NCBI GenBank assembly: GCA_905250115.1
Contig: CAJNOI010000088.1
Coordinates: 174,398 to 238,397 of the forward strand
From: Adineta steineri
Lineage: Eukaryota; Rotifera; Eurotatoria; Adinetida; Adinetidae
Reading direction: 5' to 3'
DNA length: 64,000 nucleotides
The notes beneath the pieces are model-generated. The model did no database searches and was not told the origin of the DNA. It saw only the letters and a program-made list of their open reading frames with translations. This document shows positions 1 to 12,766 of this stretch, in pieces. A program made the position numbers and the translations under genes. How positions within the stretch are numbered: the stretch's first letter is position 1; each line of letters opens with the position of its first letter.

Positions 1-832
<832 letters not shown>

Positions 833-3737
833 TTACAAACCAGAAAGTAGACTAGTTGAGTCAATACGTGGCTTTTTTGGGTTACTGCCCCCTGAACTAG
901 ACATTCAACATTCGAAGCAATAATCAAAAACAAAAAGAAAGAAAAATTCGTTAAGATATTCAGCAGTACAAGAAAAACGATTAAATGACGGACTGACAAT
1001 CGATAATAGTAAGAACAAAGAGAAAACAAATAAACAAAATGGCAGCAATCCAGAAATAATTTAATTGGACTATTCAACCAATGGAGGAAAATATGATAGT
1101 CTAGATGGCGCTTTAAATTTTCGAAAAAAAGAAACAAATTTTATTTATTTAATAAAATTCAATCCAACGAAACAATTCTTGTGATAAATAATCTTATTGA
1201 AATATTCATATATAGAAATTGAATTATAGATGGCGATAAAAGTTTCTTTTACTATTCACGAAAAATTCAAAAGATTGAATGTTACATCGTATTTTGTTTC
1301 GATATTATCCACGATTTTTCGTTTATATAATATTCATTATAACCTTATGTGTACATTGCTTTTAGTCAAAGGATATATTTGAATGATGACTCGTTTACAT
1401 ATTCTGTTTCCGATTAATGCATATGCCAATTAATAATAGTACTTGACTTTTTCAGTACTATGATTACGCACGTTTTTTTAATTATTATGAGAGAAAAAAC
1501 TATACTGATATGACCGATGTTAATAATTAGACTTCCGAGTGTCTTTTGTTTACTGTTCATGTGAATATACATTCCAGAAAAGAAAAATGCCATTTTTTTG
1601 CATTAAAATACTTTGTCTGTCTTTAAAGTTTATACATTATCGAAAATGAAAATAATTTATCAAAATATATATGAAATATCGTCGCAAAAAAATGAGATAA
1701 TTGAGTTAGTTCATTTTGTGTAGATATATACTATGTCTAAACTGTAGTAAATGTTAAATGATTGCAGTTCGATTTAGACTTTTGCTAGTATTTACAATAG
1801 AAGTATAAACCAATAGATAATTATTTGTTACCTTGAATGTCTTTTCATGATACACTGAAAAACTAGTTTCGATTCTACTTGAATGAATAACCGATCTGTT
1901 TTAATTATATGCTTTGGTTGATTGCTTGAGTGACTCTGTTTGTCGTATTTTCACAATAGAAGAGTTCTTTTATTCATTCTTTTTTGACAATAGAATAAAA
2001 GATTATTTTCATTTCAAATATTTATTTAACATTTATACTACAACAAGTACTCTTACATAAACTCTAATTCAAGCTATTTTGAATATACTATATAGTGCTG
2101 AACATAATGCCTGAGGTAAAACAGTAGTTGTTATCTCTCTAAACTAATGTAGCACCTTTGATATGATATAAAATATTGCATAACAAATTATCATTCTGCA
2201 GAAATGCACGATGTAAGCGAAGATATGACCACTTTATGCCTTGCAGACTTTCTTTTAGCATATCTAATAATCTTATAATTCATAATTCTGAGCAATAAAG
2301 ATATGGACTATATATGGTTTATATCTTCATGGTCTTGCAGCACTATAAATCTGTTAATTATTCATAAAAATTATATATTTTTTTAAAGAATGGCGAAAGT
2401 ATTTTCGATCCAAGTCGCATATCTGCTTTCTCATTATTAGCTCTACCTTATAGATTTCAATGTTTACTTCGAAAAAGTGCAATAAAATCTTTACATAGAT
2501 AATAGTTATATCTAGTTTGTCTTTTTCTTTGATTGATGACGATGATGATGAAGAAATTAAAAGTGCTATATATGAAATTAACCATTATTTCTTCGATTTA
2601 TACTTACGGTTGGTTTAGTTGTTCACTGAAATCTAAATGAGAATAAAAATTGTTTTATTTTGTTTTTTTTCTACAGGCAGTACTTAGAAACTCACCAGTT
2701 ACTAGGGAAACATAGAGATTATATATACAAAAATAATTGTTTAAGTTGTTATCGAAAATTTACTGCACTAAACCTATATCGACACATCATTAGTAAAGAA
2801 GTGGATTAGGAGAAATATAATAAATATTAATATAATTTTACCATACTCTTTTTGCTCATGATGAAACATTTCCAAATTTCCATTGCAAATTCGTTTAAAA
2901 ATATTGATCTATCAGTGACATGAGCTCTTAGTTGACTATACGAAGAGAAAATGTAATCATTTGTAAAAAATTTCTTATACCCTACATGGAGGAAAAATGG
3001 GAAGGTTGCGGAAAACAATCAATTTCTAATATAAGTAAAAGGTATATGATTGATTATGCGATTTATTCAGAAGCAATAGATAATTACAGAAATAAAAGAA
3101 CCACTGATGTTTCATTTGCGATGGATACTGAAGAGGAAAACAAAAAAAAATGTATAGATATCAACGTATTTATAAACAACTTGAATATGAAAATCACCTT
3201 TGACAGACTTGACATATTTGCTTAGAATGATAATGTCAAGATATCAGAACTATTTAATACTAGAATACTTAATGTAGTAAATTATTCTAAAGACATTGCG
3301 ACTTATAACAAAAATCAGAGCACTTCAACCATAGAAGTGGGTGTGGTTAGAATCAAAACAAAACGCTAACACTCACACTCACTCACATCCACATTCACCT
3401 GCAATCACACCTACATCAACACTTTGAATCACCTTCAACGAACTTTAATCATTTTATTTCAAATTAACAAAAAAATGTAACGAAAAAAGATGTCATATTT
3501 TACAAGTGAAATCAGAAAACTGAAAAAATAATCATTAACTAGTTTTGTTACTTGTTACTTGTTAAATTAATAAAATAGAACTCTTTCGAACAAAATAACA
3601 GTCATTTTACTTACGTCGTTTATCTATAGTAGAAAAAAATACAGTTGACTTCTTCATATAAATACATCGAATCATATATAAATTATATTTAAATACTTTT
3701 TTTTCCTGATAATATTATAAATAAATACTAATTGTTG
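833..3737. other. Noncoding AT-rich interval between CtBP and the first glycosyltransferase
   Basis: I see no convincing gene here. Short open frames exist on both strands (for example 2932-3225), but they begin at non-ATG codons and have no recognisable domain. The interval probably holds CtBP 5' sequence. Around 3335-3420 there is a G-rich stretch (GTGGGTGTGG) followed by its approximate C-rich complement; see the finding on G-rich foldbacks. From about 3430 the sequence matches the 3' flank of the second glycosyltransferase gene (about 7345 on), so this end belongs to the duplicated unit. Confidence 0.6.
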
Positions 3738-4760
3738 TTAATTATAATTTTTCCAAACTCCTTTTTCATACATTTTTCTCCAAGATATTGCTTTAGTTAA
3801 GTTAGCTTTTTGTAATGTTGATTTATTTAGTTTTTCATACGATGGTACACGTTTCAACCAGTGTGAAAATTTCTTAAATAGAAACTGTATTCGATAGATA
3901 AATGATTGTTCATTTCTGTGATTGACATCTGATGGATTTGTGTTCGAACTTGGTAGTTGCATTGCTAAAGGTGGATGAATACTATAAGCAACCAGTTGAT
4001 GGTTATCGACAAGTTTTACTATTGAATCATCAATTGCTCTTGATGGTTTTGATAATAGATAAATAAGTTTTCTAGCGGCATCTGATCGAATTGCATATGC
4101 ATGTGTACAACTAGGTCGAAGAGCTTGATGAACACGATGAATATGTTTCCATGATTGATCTATAAGTGTTCCTGGTATATCACCACAATGACCAAGATAA
4201 ATTAAATCAGCTTCATTCCATATTGAATGTGAAAATGATTTCAGTATTCGAGGTGTATCAATTTCAAGATCTATATCATCTTCGAAAATAAATGACCATG
4301 TATTATTATGCAAAAGCGTATTGTTGGCAATAGTCATCCATACACGCATATGACTTGCCCAACAAGCTAATTCAGTTAATTTAAGAAGTAGTTTATTACG
4401 ATATCGATTTTGACTAACGATCTCAACTGATTGAACAGAATAAGCTGGAACAATAAATGCTTCTAAATTCAGTGTTTGCATCAGTGCAATAGATTCAGTA
4501 CGTCGATCAGGACGAGATGGTAAATTAATAATATAGATTGAAGTTGCTTTACCTAAAGATTTCGTGCTACCATTTATACGAAATAATAAAGATCGATCCA
4601 ATGGTTTAATTTGTTGAATAGGATGTAATATGGAATAATTTTTAAAATGATATAAATAATTTATTGAAAGAAAAATAAATGTGAAATATATTAAACAAAT
4701 CGCTTTATTATATCGCTGAATGAACAGCATTGTTTTATTATATCGATGGATGAACAACAT
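3738..4760 (-). CDS. Glycosyltransferase family 25 (LPS/collagen galactosyltransferase type), copy 1
   Basis: A single-exon protein of 340 residues, predicted to be a type II membrane glycosyltransferase of the Golgi/ER. A short cytosolic N-terminus is followed by one hydrophobic anchor (about residues 19-40) and a lumenal catalytic domain. The GT25 signature IYIINLPSRPDRR lies at about residues 75-87, and an acidic FEDDIDLE motif (about 157-164) fits the metal/sugar-nucleotide DxD site. Family members move galactose onto hydroxylysine in collagen or onto bacterial LPS; the acceptor here is unknown. The start is the first ATG (4760-4758). The first 20 codons are an internal duplication: MLFIHRYNKT is followed by MLFIQRYNKA. 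An AG acceptor-like TTCTTAG lies shortly upstream. The gene is paralogous and collinear with the copy at 7562-8560, and sequence similarity extends into both flanks. Confidence 0.88.
   Translation of the reverse strand: MLFIHRYNKTMLFIQRYNKAICLIYFTFIFLSINYLYHFKNYSILHPIQQIKPLDRSLLFRINGSTKSLGKATSIYIINLPSRPDRRTESIALMQTLNLEAFIVPAYSVQSVEIVSQNRYRNKLLLKLTELACWASHMRVWMTIANNTLLHNNTWSFIFEDDIDLEIDTPRILKSFSHSIWNEADLIYLGHCGDIPGTLIDQSWKHIHRVHQALRPSCTHAYAIRSDAARKLIYLLSKPSRAIDDSIVKLVDNHQLVAYSIHPPLAMQLPSSNTNPSDVNHRNEQSFIYRIQFLFKKFSHWLKRVPSYEKLNKSTLQKANLTKAISWRKMYEKGVWKNYN
4700..4760 (-). repeat. 30-bp tandem duplication at the start of glycosyltransferase copy 1
   Basis: Two adjacent 30-bp units encode MLFIHRYNKT and MLFIQRYNKA. 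The paralogue at 8560 has only one such unit (MLFIQQYYKT), so the extra unit was probably gained in this copy. It lengthens the cytosolic tail ahead of the membrane anchor and provides two alternative ATG starts. Confidence 0.8.
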
Positions 4761-7561
4761 TATTGTTTTTTGCTAAGAAGGATGTAGCATTAATAGTTCA
4801 CATCAAAATCATGATTTATAGTGGTTGCAAAGGTTTTTATTTGTATTATTCAACATCTCAGGGTGTCGCGTCACGCTGCTTTTTTTTTCGTTTCTTACAA
4901 TCAAGCAATGCGTCGGTATGGTGACTTTATAATTACGTGCGTCTATCGATGTGAAGCCACCAAGACGTCCAATCAGATTTTGACATAGACTGAGCAACTA
5001 GAAAAAAAAACCAAAAAATACATTTCGTATCCCTTAAAATACTCAATATTTGCCTTAGTTACTATATCAAATCACAACTGATAAAGGATCCAATCAATCT
5101 AGTCTAATCCATGAGAGAATTTAAAAAAAATAAAGAACCCATTCAATACCTTGCCCAGCAATTTTTAATTTTTAGTCGATCATATTAGTCACCGTTCAAT
5201 GAGTCATTGCCTCCGAAAACCAAAAAAAAAAATTCTAAATCTGTAGCAAACGCATCCTGATAGAAAACTTCATATTCTATCGTATCCTACCTGAATTAAC
5301 GCCCGGGCAACGACAAGATAGAATGAAATCTTACTACAATGCTGGCCAACAAAGTTATATAGATATCATATCTTCAAATAGATTTTCATCCTATTTTCGT
5401 AGTTTCTCTTAGAGATTAAAGATAATGCAGTTAAAGTAGAATCTGATTCCCTATTCAATCGCCTATAAACTATATCTGGAACACATTCTTTAAGAGAGAA
5501 ATCCGCTCTTCAACAGATCGATTAAAATCATTTTTTTTATTCACAAAATTTATTTCAAAGATTTAAAATATTTGACAAGATCTAGACTTTAATTCTTTAT
5601 CGAATTAAGTACGATTTGACTGTAGGACAAATTCTTGAAGAGAAAAATTCTTTTTTCATCAATCTCAATTAACCTTGTACATGTATATAATTATTAAAAT
5701 TTGTCTCAAACATAATAATTAGTTGAAAATATTCAGACTTTGATTCTCTATTGAATTATACATGAATAATATATGGGCGTGGGCGTTTTATTTCTATTCT
5801 ACCCACATCCATACCCTGAAGTGAGAATTTTACTCATCAGGACTTTGTCCTAAAAATAATTTATATAGCATCTGACAGTGAGCCAAATTTTGCACCTCCT
5901 TGAGCAACATTTATTTATAAAAGAAATTTGAAAGCGTAAAAACATTGGGAATTTTCAGAAAATTAATTTAAAAACGTATGTTCGTTATCGGGAAAGATTT
6001 ATTTCGAACGTTGCCTTGTAAATCGCGAAAACAGTGATTGATGAAAGAAATTATATGTTGTGGCCCTAGGTTACTAAAGTTCGCCGTACCCACTTTTCTG
6101 TTCTTCGTAATAAAATTTTGTATATTTTAATTTTCTGATTAATTATTTTTTTGAACGAGTGAGATTTTACTTTTCGCCGTGGTAGTTCTGCTTGATATTA
6201 AGTACATGTAAATTGAAATGGTTTTTTTTGTTAAATATAAGGATCAGTTTCATAAATGGTATATATTATCAATGGCATATGTATATTGTATAAAACAAAT
6301 ATTGTATCATATTTGTTGAATTCAGATGTGTTTGTAGATGAATTGTTAATTACATTAGAAGATGTTTTTATTGAACAGCAGTCCTGAAAATAATAAAGTT
6401 GTTAAGATGATTTGAAATTGAAAGCGATATAACTAACAAATTGATCAGATGTCAAGAGAAGGTCCATAAGACGATCGACCACCATATCTGATACCGAATT
6501 ACTCGATAAAATTTAGCATTTTGATTTGATGTTTTCAGCTTGTTTAGCACCATTCGCGGAGATGTTCAGAGAATTTGGTGGACAATCATACCTAAAAAGA
6601 TGAACTTTTTCAAATGTTACGAAATTAACAATGTTTTTATTTTAGTATACTAAAAGATAGAGCGTCCAAGCTAAATAAAATCACCTATTTATATATTATT
6701 TTTCCTTGAACTGGTCGATAATTATCTATGAAATACTGTTCATGAGTAGCATTTTTCGAGTGACCTAAAGGTGCTAAAAATTGAGATTTAGAGATTTTAA
6801 GTAATACTAAACACGGTGAAAACATCAAATAAAAAATCTAAACTTTATCGAGTGATTCGATTTCTGGATTTTGTTATGGCTTGTCTCTTAAATATGTATC
6901 ATTTTCTAAAGTACATATATATATATGTATATTGACAAGTTTTCGAAAAATAAGAACTTAGAATTCATTTCATGAATTCATGGCATATCTGATTTTCAAT
7001 ATGACTTTACTCCAGTTTACTAAATATTTTATAATCTTAAAAATTTCAATTATTATTATTTAATCAACATATTTTGCTATCCGTCTACTTCTTGTATTAC
7101 AACACTCATATGAGATGACAGTACGATATTTTTGATAGTATATTATTATCATTATTTCTTATATTCGAAAGTCTATACTATATTTATAAAAAAGAACTTT
7201 AAGTACACATTCTAATGAGTAGAGAAATATGTTCATTAATATTCTATTCGTAATATAAAACTATTTCATTTTTCAAGGATTATATGAAAAAGAAAACGGG
7301 GACTATATCATCCTATTAGCACGTACATCTTTATTTGATTAAATCATCTTCAAAGAATTTTAATCATTTCCGCAAGATGTCTTCTCTTATTTTATTCTAA
7401 TTTAATAAATGATGTAACTAAAAACAGACGTCATATTTTATACCTGAAGTCAGAAAAATTAATAAAATAAAACTCTCTCAAACAAAATTATAAATATTTA
7501 ACTTACGTCGTCTATCTATAATAGAAGAAAATACAATTGATTTGTCATATATTAATTGTAT
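4761..7561. other. Interval between the glycosyltransferase copies
   Basis: No gene recognised. 4761 to about 4940 is the 5' flank of copy 1 and matches 8561 to about 8750 in the second copy. The last 200 bp match the 3' flank of copy 1. The middle is AT-rich and unique within the window, apart from a small G-rich/C-rich pair at about 5774-5818. Confidence 0.6.
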
Positions 7562-8560
7562 TTAAATATTTTTCCAAATTCCTTTTTCATACATTTTTCT
7601 CCAGGATATTGCTTTAGTTAAATTAGCTTTTTGTAATGCTGATTTATTTAGTTTTTCATACGATGGCACACTATATAACCATTGTGTAAATTTATAAATC
7701 GAAAATTGTATTCGATAAATAAAAGATTGCCTATCGATTTGATTGACATCTGAAGGATTGTTTTTCGAAACTGGCTGTTGCATTGCTAAAGGTGGATGAA
7801 TACTATAAGCAACTAGTTGATGATTATCAACAAGTTTTACTATTGAATCATCAATTGCTCTTGATGGTTTCGATAATAGATAAATAAGTTTTCTAGCAGC
7901 ATCTGATCGAATTGCATATGCATGTGTACAACTTGGATGAAGAGCTTGATGAACACGATAATTATGTTGTGATGATTGATCTATAAGTTTTCCAGGTGTA
8001 TTAGCACAATGACCGAGATAAATTAAATCAGCTTCATTCCATATTGAATGTGAAAATGACTGCATTATTTGAGGTGTATCAATTTCAAGATCTATATCAT
8101 CTTCAACAATAATTGACCATGCATTATTTTGACAAGGTGTATTATTAGCTATAGTTAACCATACACGCATATGACTTGCCCAACAAGCTAATTCAGTTAA
8201 TTTAAGAAGTAGTTTATTACGATATTTATTTCGACTAAGGATCTCAGTTGAATGAATGGAATAAGCTGGAACAATAAATGCTTCTAAATTCAATGTCTGC
8301 ATCAGTGCAATAGATTCGGTGCGTCGATCGGGACGAGATGGTAAATTAATAATATAGATTGGAGACGCTTTACCTATAGATTTTATACTACCATTTATAT
8401 GAAATAATAAAGATTGATCCAATGGTGGAATTGACTGGATTGGTTGAAATGGATGTAATAGGTAATACTTTTTAAAATCATATGAATAATTTATTAAGAG
8501 AAAAACAAATGTAAAAAATATTAAACAGATTGTTTTATAATATTGCTGAATGAACAACAT
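7562..8560 (-). CDS. Glycosyltransferase family 25, copy 2
   Basis: A single-exon protein of 332 residues, clearly paralogous to the gene at 3738-4760. It has the same architecture: a short N-terminus, a hydrophobic anchor (about residues 10-27), the GT25 signature IYIINLPSRPDRR and an acidic VEDDIDLE motif. The C-terminal tail (SYEKLNKS followed by ISWRKMYEKG) is almost identical between the copies. Differences cluster just after the anchor and in the stretch following the lumenal SSNTNPSD/SKNNPSD region. The start is the first ATG (8560-8558), with a single copy of the N-terminal unit that is doubled in copy 1. The two genes are a tandem duplication offset by about 3.8 kb. Substrate unknown. 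Confidence 0.88.
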   Translation of the reverse strand: MLFIQQYYKTICLIFFTFVFLLINYSYDFKKYYLLHPFQPIQSIPPLDQSLLFHINGSIKSIGKASPIYIINLPSRPDRRTESIALMQTLNLEAFIVPAYSIHSTEILSRNKYRNKLLLKLTELACWASHMRVWLTIANNTPCQNNAWSIIVEDDIDLEIDTPQIMQSFSHSIWNEADLIYLGHCANTPGKLIDQSSQHNYRVHQALHPSCTHAYAIRSDAARKLIYLLSKPSRAIDDSIVKLVDNHQLVAYSIHPPLAMQQPVSKNNPSDVNQIDRQSFIYRIQFSIYKFTQWLYSVPSYEKLNKSALQKANLTKAISWRKMYEKGIWKNI

Positions 8561-8823
8561 TATTTTCTTTTGCTTCGGTGGATGTTGTACTAATAGTTCA
8601 CGTCAAAGTAACGAGTTACAGTGTTTGCAAAAGATTGTATTGTGTTATTCAATATCTCAAAGTGCCGCTCACATTGCTCTTCTTCTTTTTTTTCTTCTCT
8701 TACAGTCAAGCAATACGTCGGCTTCGTGACATTATAATTACTTGCTGCTTCTTTTTTTTTTTTGAAAGGAAGAATGAGATAAATTTTATATTTGTATCAG
8801 GTTTACTGATGGATTCGGAATGA

Positions 8824-11800
8824 TGAGGAACAAAAAGAATATTAATAGAATATTAAAATGACATTTGAATTAAAATTAATTATCTAAAAGCAAAATATGT
8901 AGTTTTTTTTGTCAAGGTAGCAAACTGTTTGTTAATATTATAAAGATACTCTAGTTGAGTAAATCTCTTGCAATGTATGTAAGAATGTGATAATAACTTT
9001 CGAAAGAGATAATAAGGATAAAAAAACCTTTTATAGAAAAAAAGTAAGTTGTATGCTGAATAATCTCGTATTAATAAGGATGCTTTTTTCTTTGAATTTT
9101 TTTATTACGGGTCTATAGCTTCACACACTACTCAGTGTTCAGCTTAAGGAATGTATATATTCTATTCCTATAATCATATCTATATATATATATTGTTCAT
9201 AGAATAAAGTCTTTGATCAATATAAATGTTTCAATGAACACTTAGAAATGTCCAGAAATGAGAATTATAAAAGCAGATGTCATAATATTAATATTAGAAA
9301 AGATCAAATATTTCTTTTTTATATAGAATGAATTTATTAATATGAGCTGTTCAAAAAAAGTTGTATAATCATTTAAAATATATAAAGTCAAAACTGTTGA
9401 TTTGATGATAGGAGACTGAAATTTAACTATTATAATCTATGTCAAGAAACATCAAACTATTCTTTATACTTGATATGTGCTAATTCATTTTTTTCCTTTC
9501 TAGACTTCTATAGAAATGTAAAAATATATTCTTCTTTTGTTCGTAAATATATATGTACTTGAACGAGTCATATATGTTAAACATAATGAGTTCTTGTCAT
9601 AATCTTCTACAATGTCAGTTATATTTGTACTTTTCCTGGGATGAAATAGTACCGGAAATTGGATGAAATACAATAAGTTCCTCGTTGCGTAACAAATATG
9701 TCTAACTAAAACTAATGTATATTGTTCTGTAGCACTATCACCAAAAGTATATGATGCCGACTATCTGACAACTCATATTTTAAAAGTTAAATGAGTAAAA
9801 TTATGTGTTCAAAATATCTTATACTTAACTATAGCCACGCTGTTCTAGAAGTGATATCGGTTTCTGGTCCATATATTTCATTTATCTATCCTTCTTATAT
9901 CTCGTTTCTTTATACTTCATTTATGATTTATTATTCTTCTTGTCTCTTTCGTCCTTAGCTTGATTATACTCATTGTATATCTCCCTGTATAGCGAAAAAT
10001 AGTAAATTTACGTAGAAAGAGATGAGAAAGAACGAACGTAATAAGATATTTTCTGAGTAGTACAGCATAGTCCAAAGGTAACCTCACCGAAAAACATATT
10101 AAATATCTCCATTACGGCGTGACTAAACGAGCTGATTTTTTATTAATGATAGGAGTATGTTTAAAGTTTATATCGATTAAGACATGCTTAGAAAAACCCT
10201 TTCTTAAATATATCATTCTTTTTTTTCTACCTGTAAATGAATAAAGTTTTTAATGAGACTATTAATGACCTTCAGTAAAAATATCTATCTATGCTTGGAC
10301 ACATTTAAATGTTTTCTTCAGTAGAGTCACTTTTGGCCTATCCTGTATCGTGTTTTTTATGTGTTTGATTTATTGTATAATATATGAAGGATTATTTATA
10401 CTCACATATAAAATTAATATTCCCACTTCATCTTCAATTTATATATGCATCGTTCTATTACACGAGGTACCTATTAGAATAACGCTCACATAACAGGATT
10501 CATATTCTTGTAACCATAAAATACTTTATTATCAAAGATAAGAATAAAACTAGTTAAATATTCTTTTTTTTTTATTCTTCATACACTGATGCGTTAAAAA
10601 TGCACTAGTATTCATATAGATTCATAGAATTAAGCATCACAAATCTATTGAAGAAGAAAAATATAATGCATCAGGATAATCAGATTGCAGTTTGCTTGAG
10701 TGATTATATCTCTACAAGGAAATTCAAGACTGAAAGAGAAATATAACAATAATAAAAAAAGATAATATATCTAATTTATCATCGTTTCATAATATTAAAC
10801 TATATATTTTTTTTGTACTCTTTTACATTTGGCGTACCAAGAGACAATTAACTTCCTATAGAAATATCATATATATTATTAAAGAACTACCATTATGATT
10901 ATACTTCATAAACTTAGAAATTAAAATATCAAGATTTAATTCAAAGGTATTATCTTATAAATGATTGTGGCCATAAAAGCATTCGAAATAATTGTTGATT
11001 ATCTATTATTAAACATTGCTTGATATACATATTAATATAAAGATGATGATTCAATCAAAAAAAAAATGAACGTAGACGTAAATAAAGACTATCATCAGAG
11101 AAAATCGAATTATAAAATTATTGTAAGATTTTATGATTGATTAAAGTATTAATTCAAATAGATACTACTGAGTATCAGTGATAATTTTTAGTGGTGGCAC
11201 TTTTGAAATACTTACTCTATCTTTTTCAGTAATTATATGCGAGATATATTAATTAAAGCATAGTCATGCTAAAGACTAAAAATTTATTTTAAATTTCGTT
11301 AGACAAATGTATCGAATGAAGGCCATTATCTGTGGTAGTTAATATGTTTTGTGTCGACAGCTGTGTATGACAATTTCTAAGCAGAAATAAACGAGTTTCT
11401 ATATGTGTTTTTGACAAAAGAAATGTTTTCAAATGTGTTTATTTTAGAAGCAACCAGTAAAAAGTACGTCAGTTTGTACTTTAATCACTTTTTTTATATT
11501 AAAAGTACAAAGGGTTTCATTTGAGATATTCATTCTATTTAATTGTTAATATATATCTGAAATCAATCTTTGTAATACAGAATTAGAAAAGCGATAATAC
11601 ATTATACAAAATATAGCAAATCAACAATTAAATCCTCGATTAGTATCAGTAGGTATTATAGAGTACTAATAATTCTATTTAAATCAGTTGTCAAAAACAA
11701 ATAATGATCTATCGACAGTTACAGAAGTTCTATATTGAATATAAATATTCATATGATTATCATTGTCAGAATTATTTATGAATTAAATCTAATCGTAATC

Positions 11801-12640
11801 ATATTTGGATTAGAATAAAATTTGTAATAAAAAAAAAACTTATTATTTCGCTAGCAAATTCTATAAAGAATATTATTGATGGCTTGATATCAATAAATAT
11901 CAAGATAGTATGTGACAATTATTTGAACGAGATAAGATACAGTATTCTGATTGTTTTGATGTTGGTTTGAAATTATCAAACGTATATATCTAGATATATT
12001 GTTTATTTCAATTGTATCTGATCATATTTTAATTTACTAGTGAAGTGAAGATCTACACATTCAATAGTGTTAAATGTTTTGTTATTTGTATCTATATTAT
12101 AATAATTTTCGTTATAAATATCTTGAAATAGTTTAGGAGGACAAGGAATTAAATTTATCTATGGTATGTCCATGTCAGATTTTGTAAATACAATCGTATT
12201 TTTATGTTTTGGTACTGTTTCAGTTGAATACTATTTTTTTGGCTTTTTCTCTTTTGATTAGACAGTATATAATTTGTTTTAAGACAAATTTTATTGTCAG
12301 TATTCGTTGTGTTAATACATTAAAAGAAAAGTAATATAAAATGAATAATATTCTTTCAATTAAATGAGTACATATTCGTCTTGTTTTAGAAATGTTAGAA
12401 TAAGTACATTACATATGTAGAGTGTCATGATGTATCATTTTTGTATCATTACTTTCTTATGTGAAAAAAGAACATTTATAGAATCCATAACCCTAACTGA
12501 TGGTGATGTTAGTAAAAAAAAGTACATTATCCTTAGTTATTCTCGAATGTGCTCTCATTTTCATTGTTCCACTCTTGTGTTTTTTTGATATAGACTGCTA
12601 TTAACATATTTACTATGTCACAGCTGTTTCCATATAACAC
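8824..12640. other. Long AT-rich interval without recognised genes
   Basis: About 3.8 kb of very AT-rich sequence with short poly-A/T runs and scattered TA repeats. I found no open frame with plausible domain content and no tRNA- or rRNA-like sequence. It may contain regulatory DNA for the secreted Q/N-rich gene that follows, but nothing specific can be supported. Confidence 0.5.
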
Positions 12641-12684
12641 AATGTGCTAAAAAAGTACAAGTTAATATGGTGTGGGTATACATG

Positions 12685-12701
12685 TATATATATATATATA
12701 T
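12685..12701 (+). promoter_or_regulatory. (TA)n TATA-like element upstream of the Q/N-rich gene
   Basis: A run of alternating TA lies about 65-80 bp before the ATG at 12767, a plausible TATA region. Similar runs sit at comparable distance before both F-box genes (about 14330 and 18621). Function is inferred from position only. Confidence 0.35.
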
Positions 12702-12766
12702 GGTTCGTTTCACTAGTCAATATCACTCAAATATTCATTACATTCCTTACACACTTCCAAGCAACA

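Noticed and set aside
2932-3225. 97-codon open frame on the plus strand
   Set aside because: Begins at TTG, no domain, overlaps another equally long antisense frame, and lies in ordinary AT-rich DNA.
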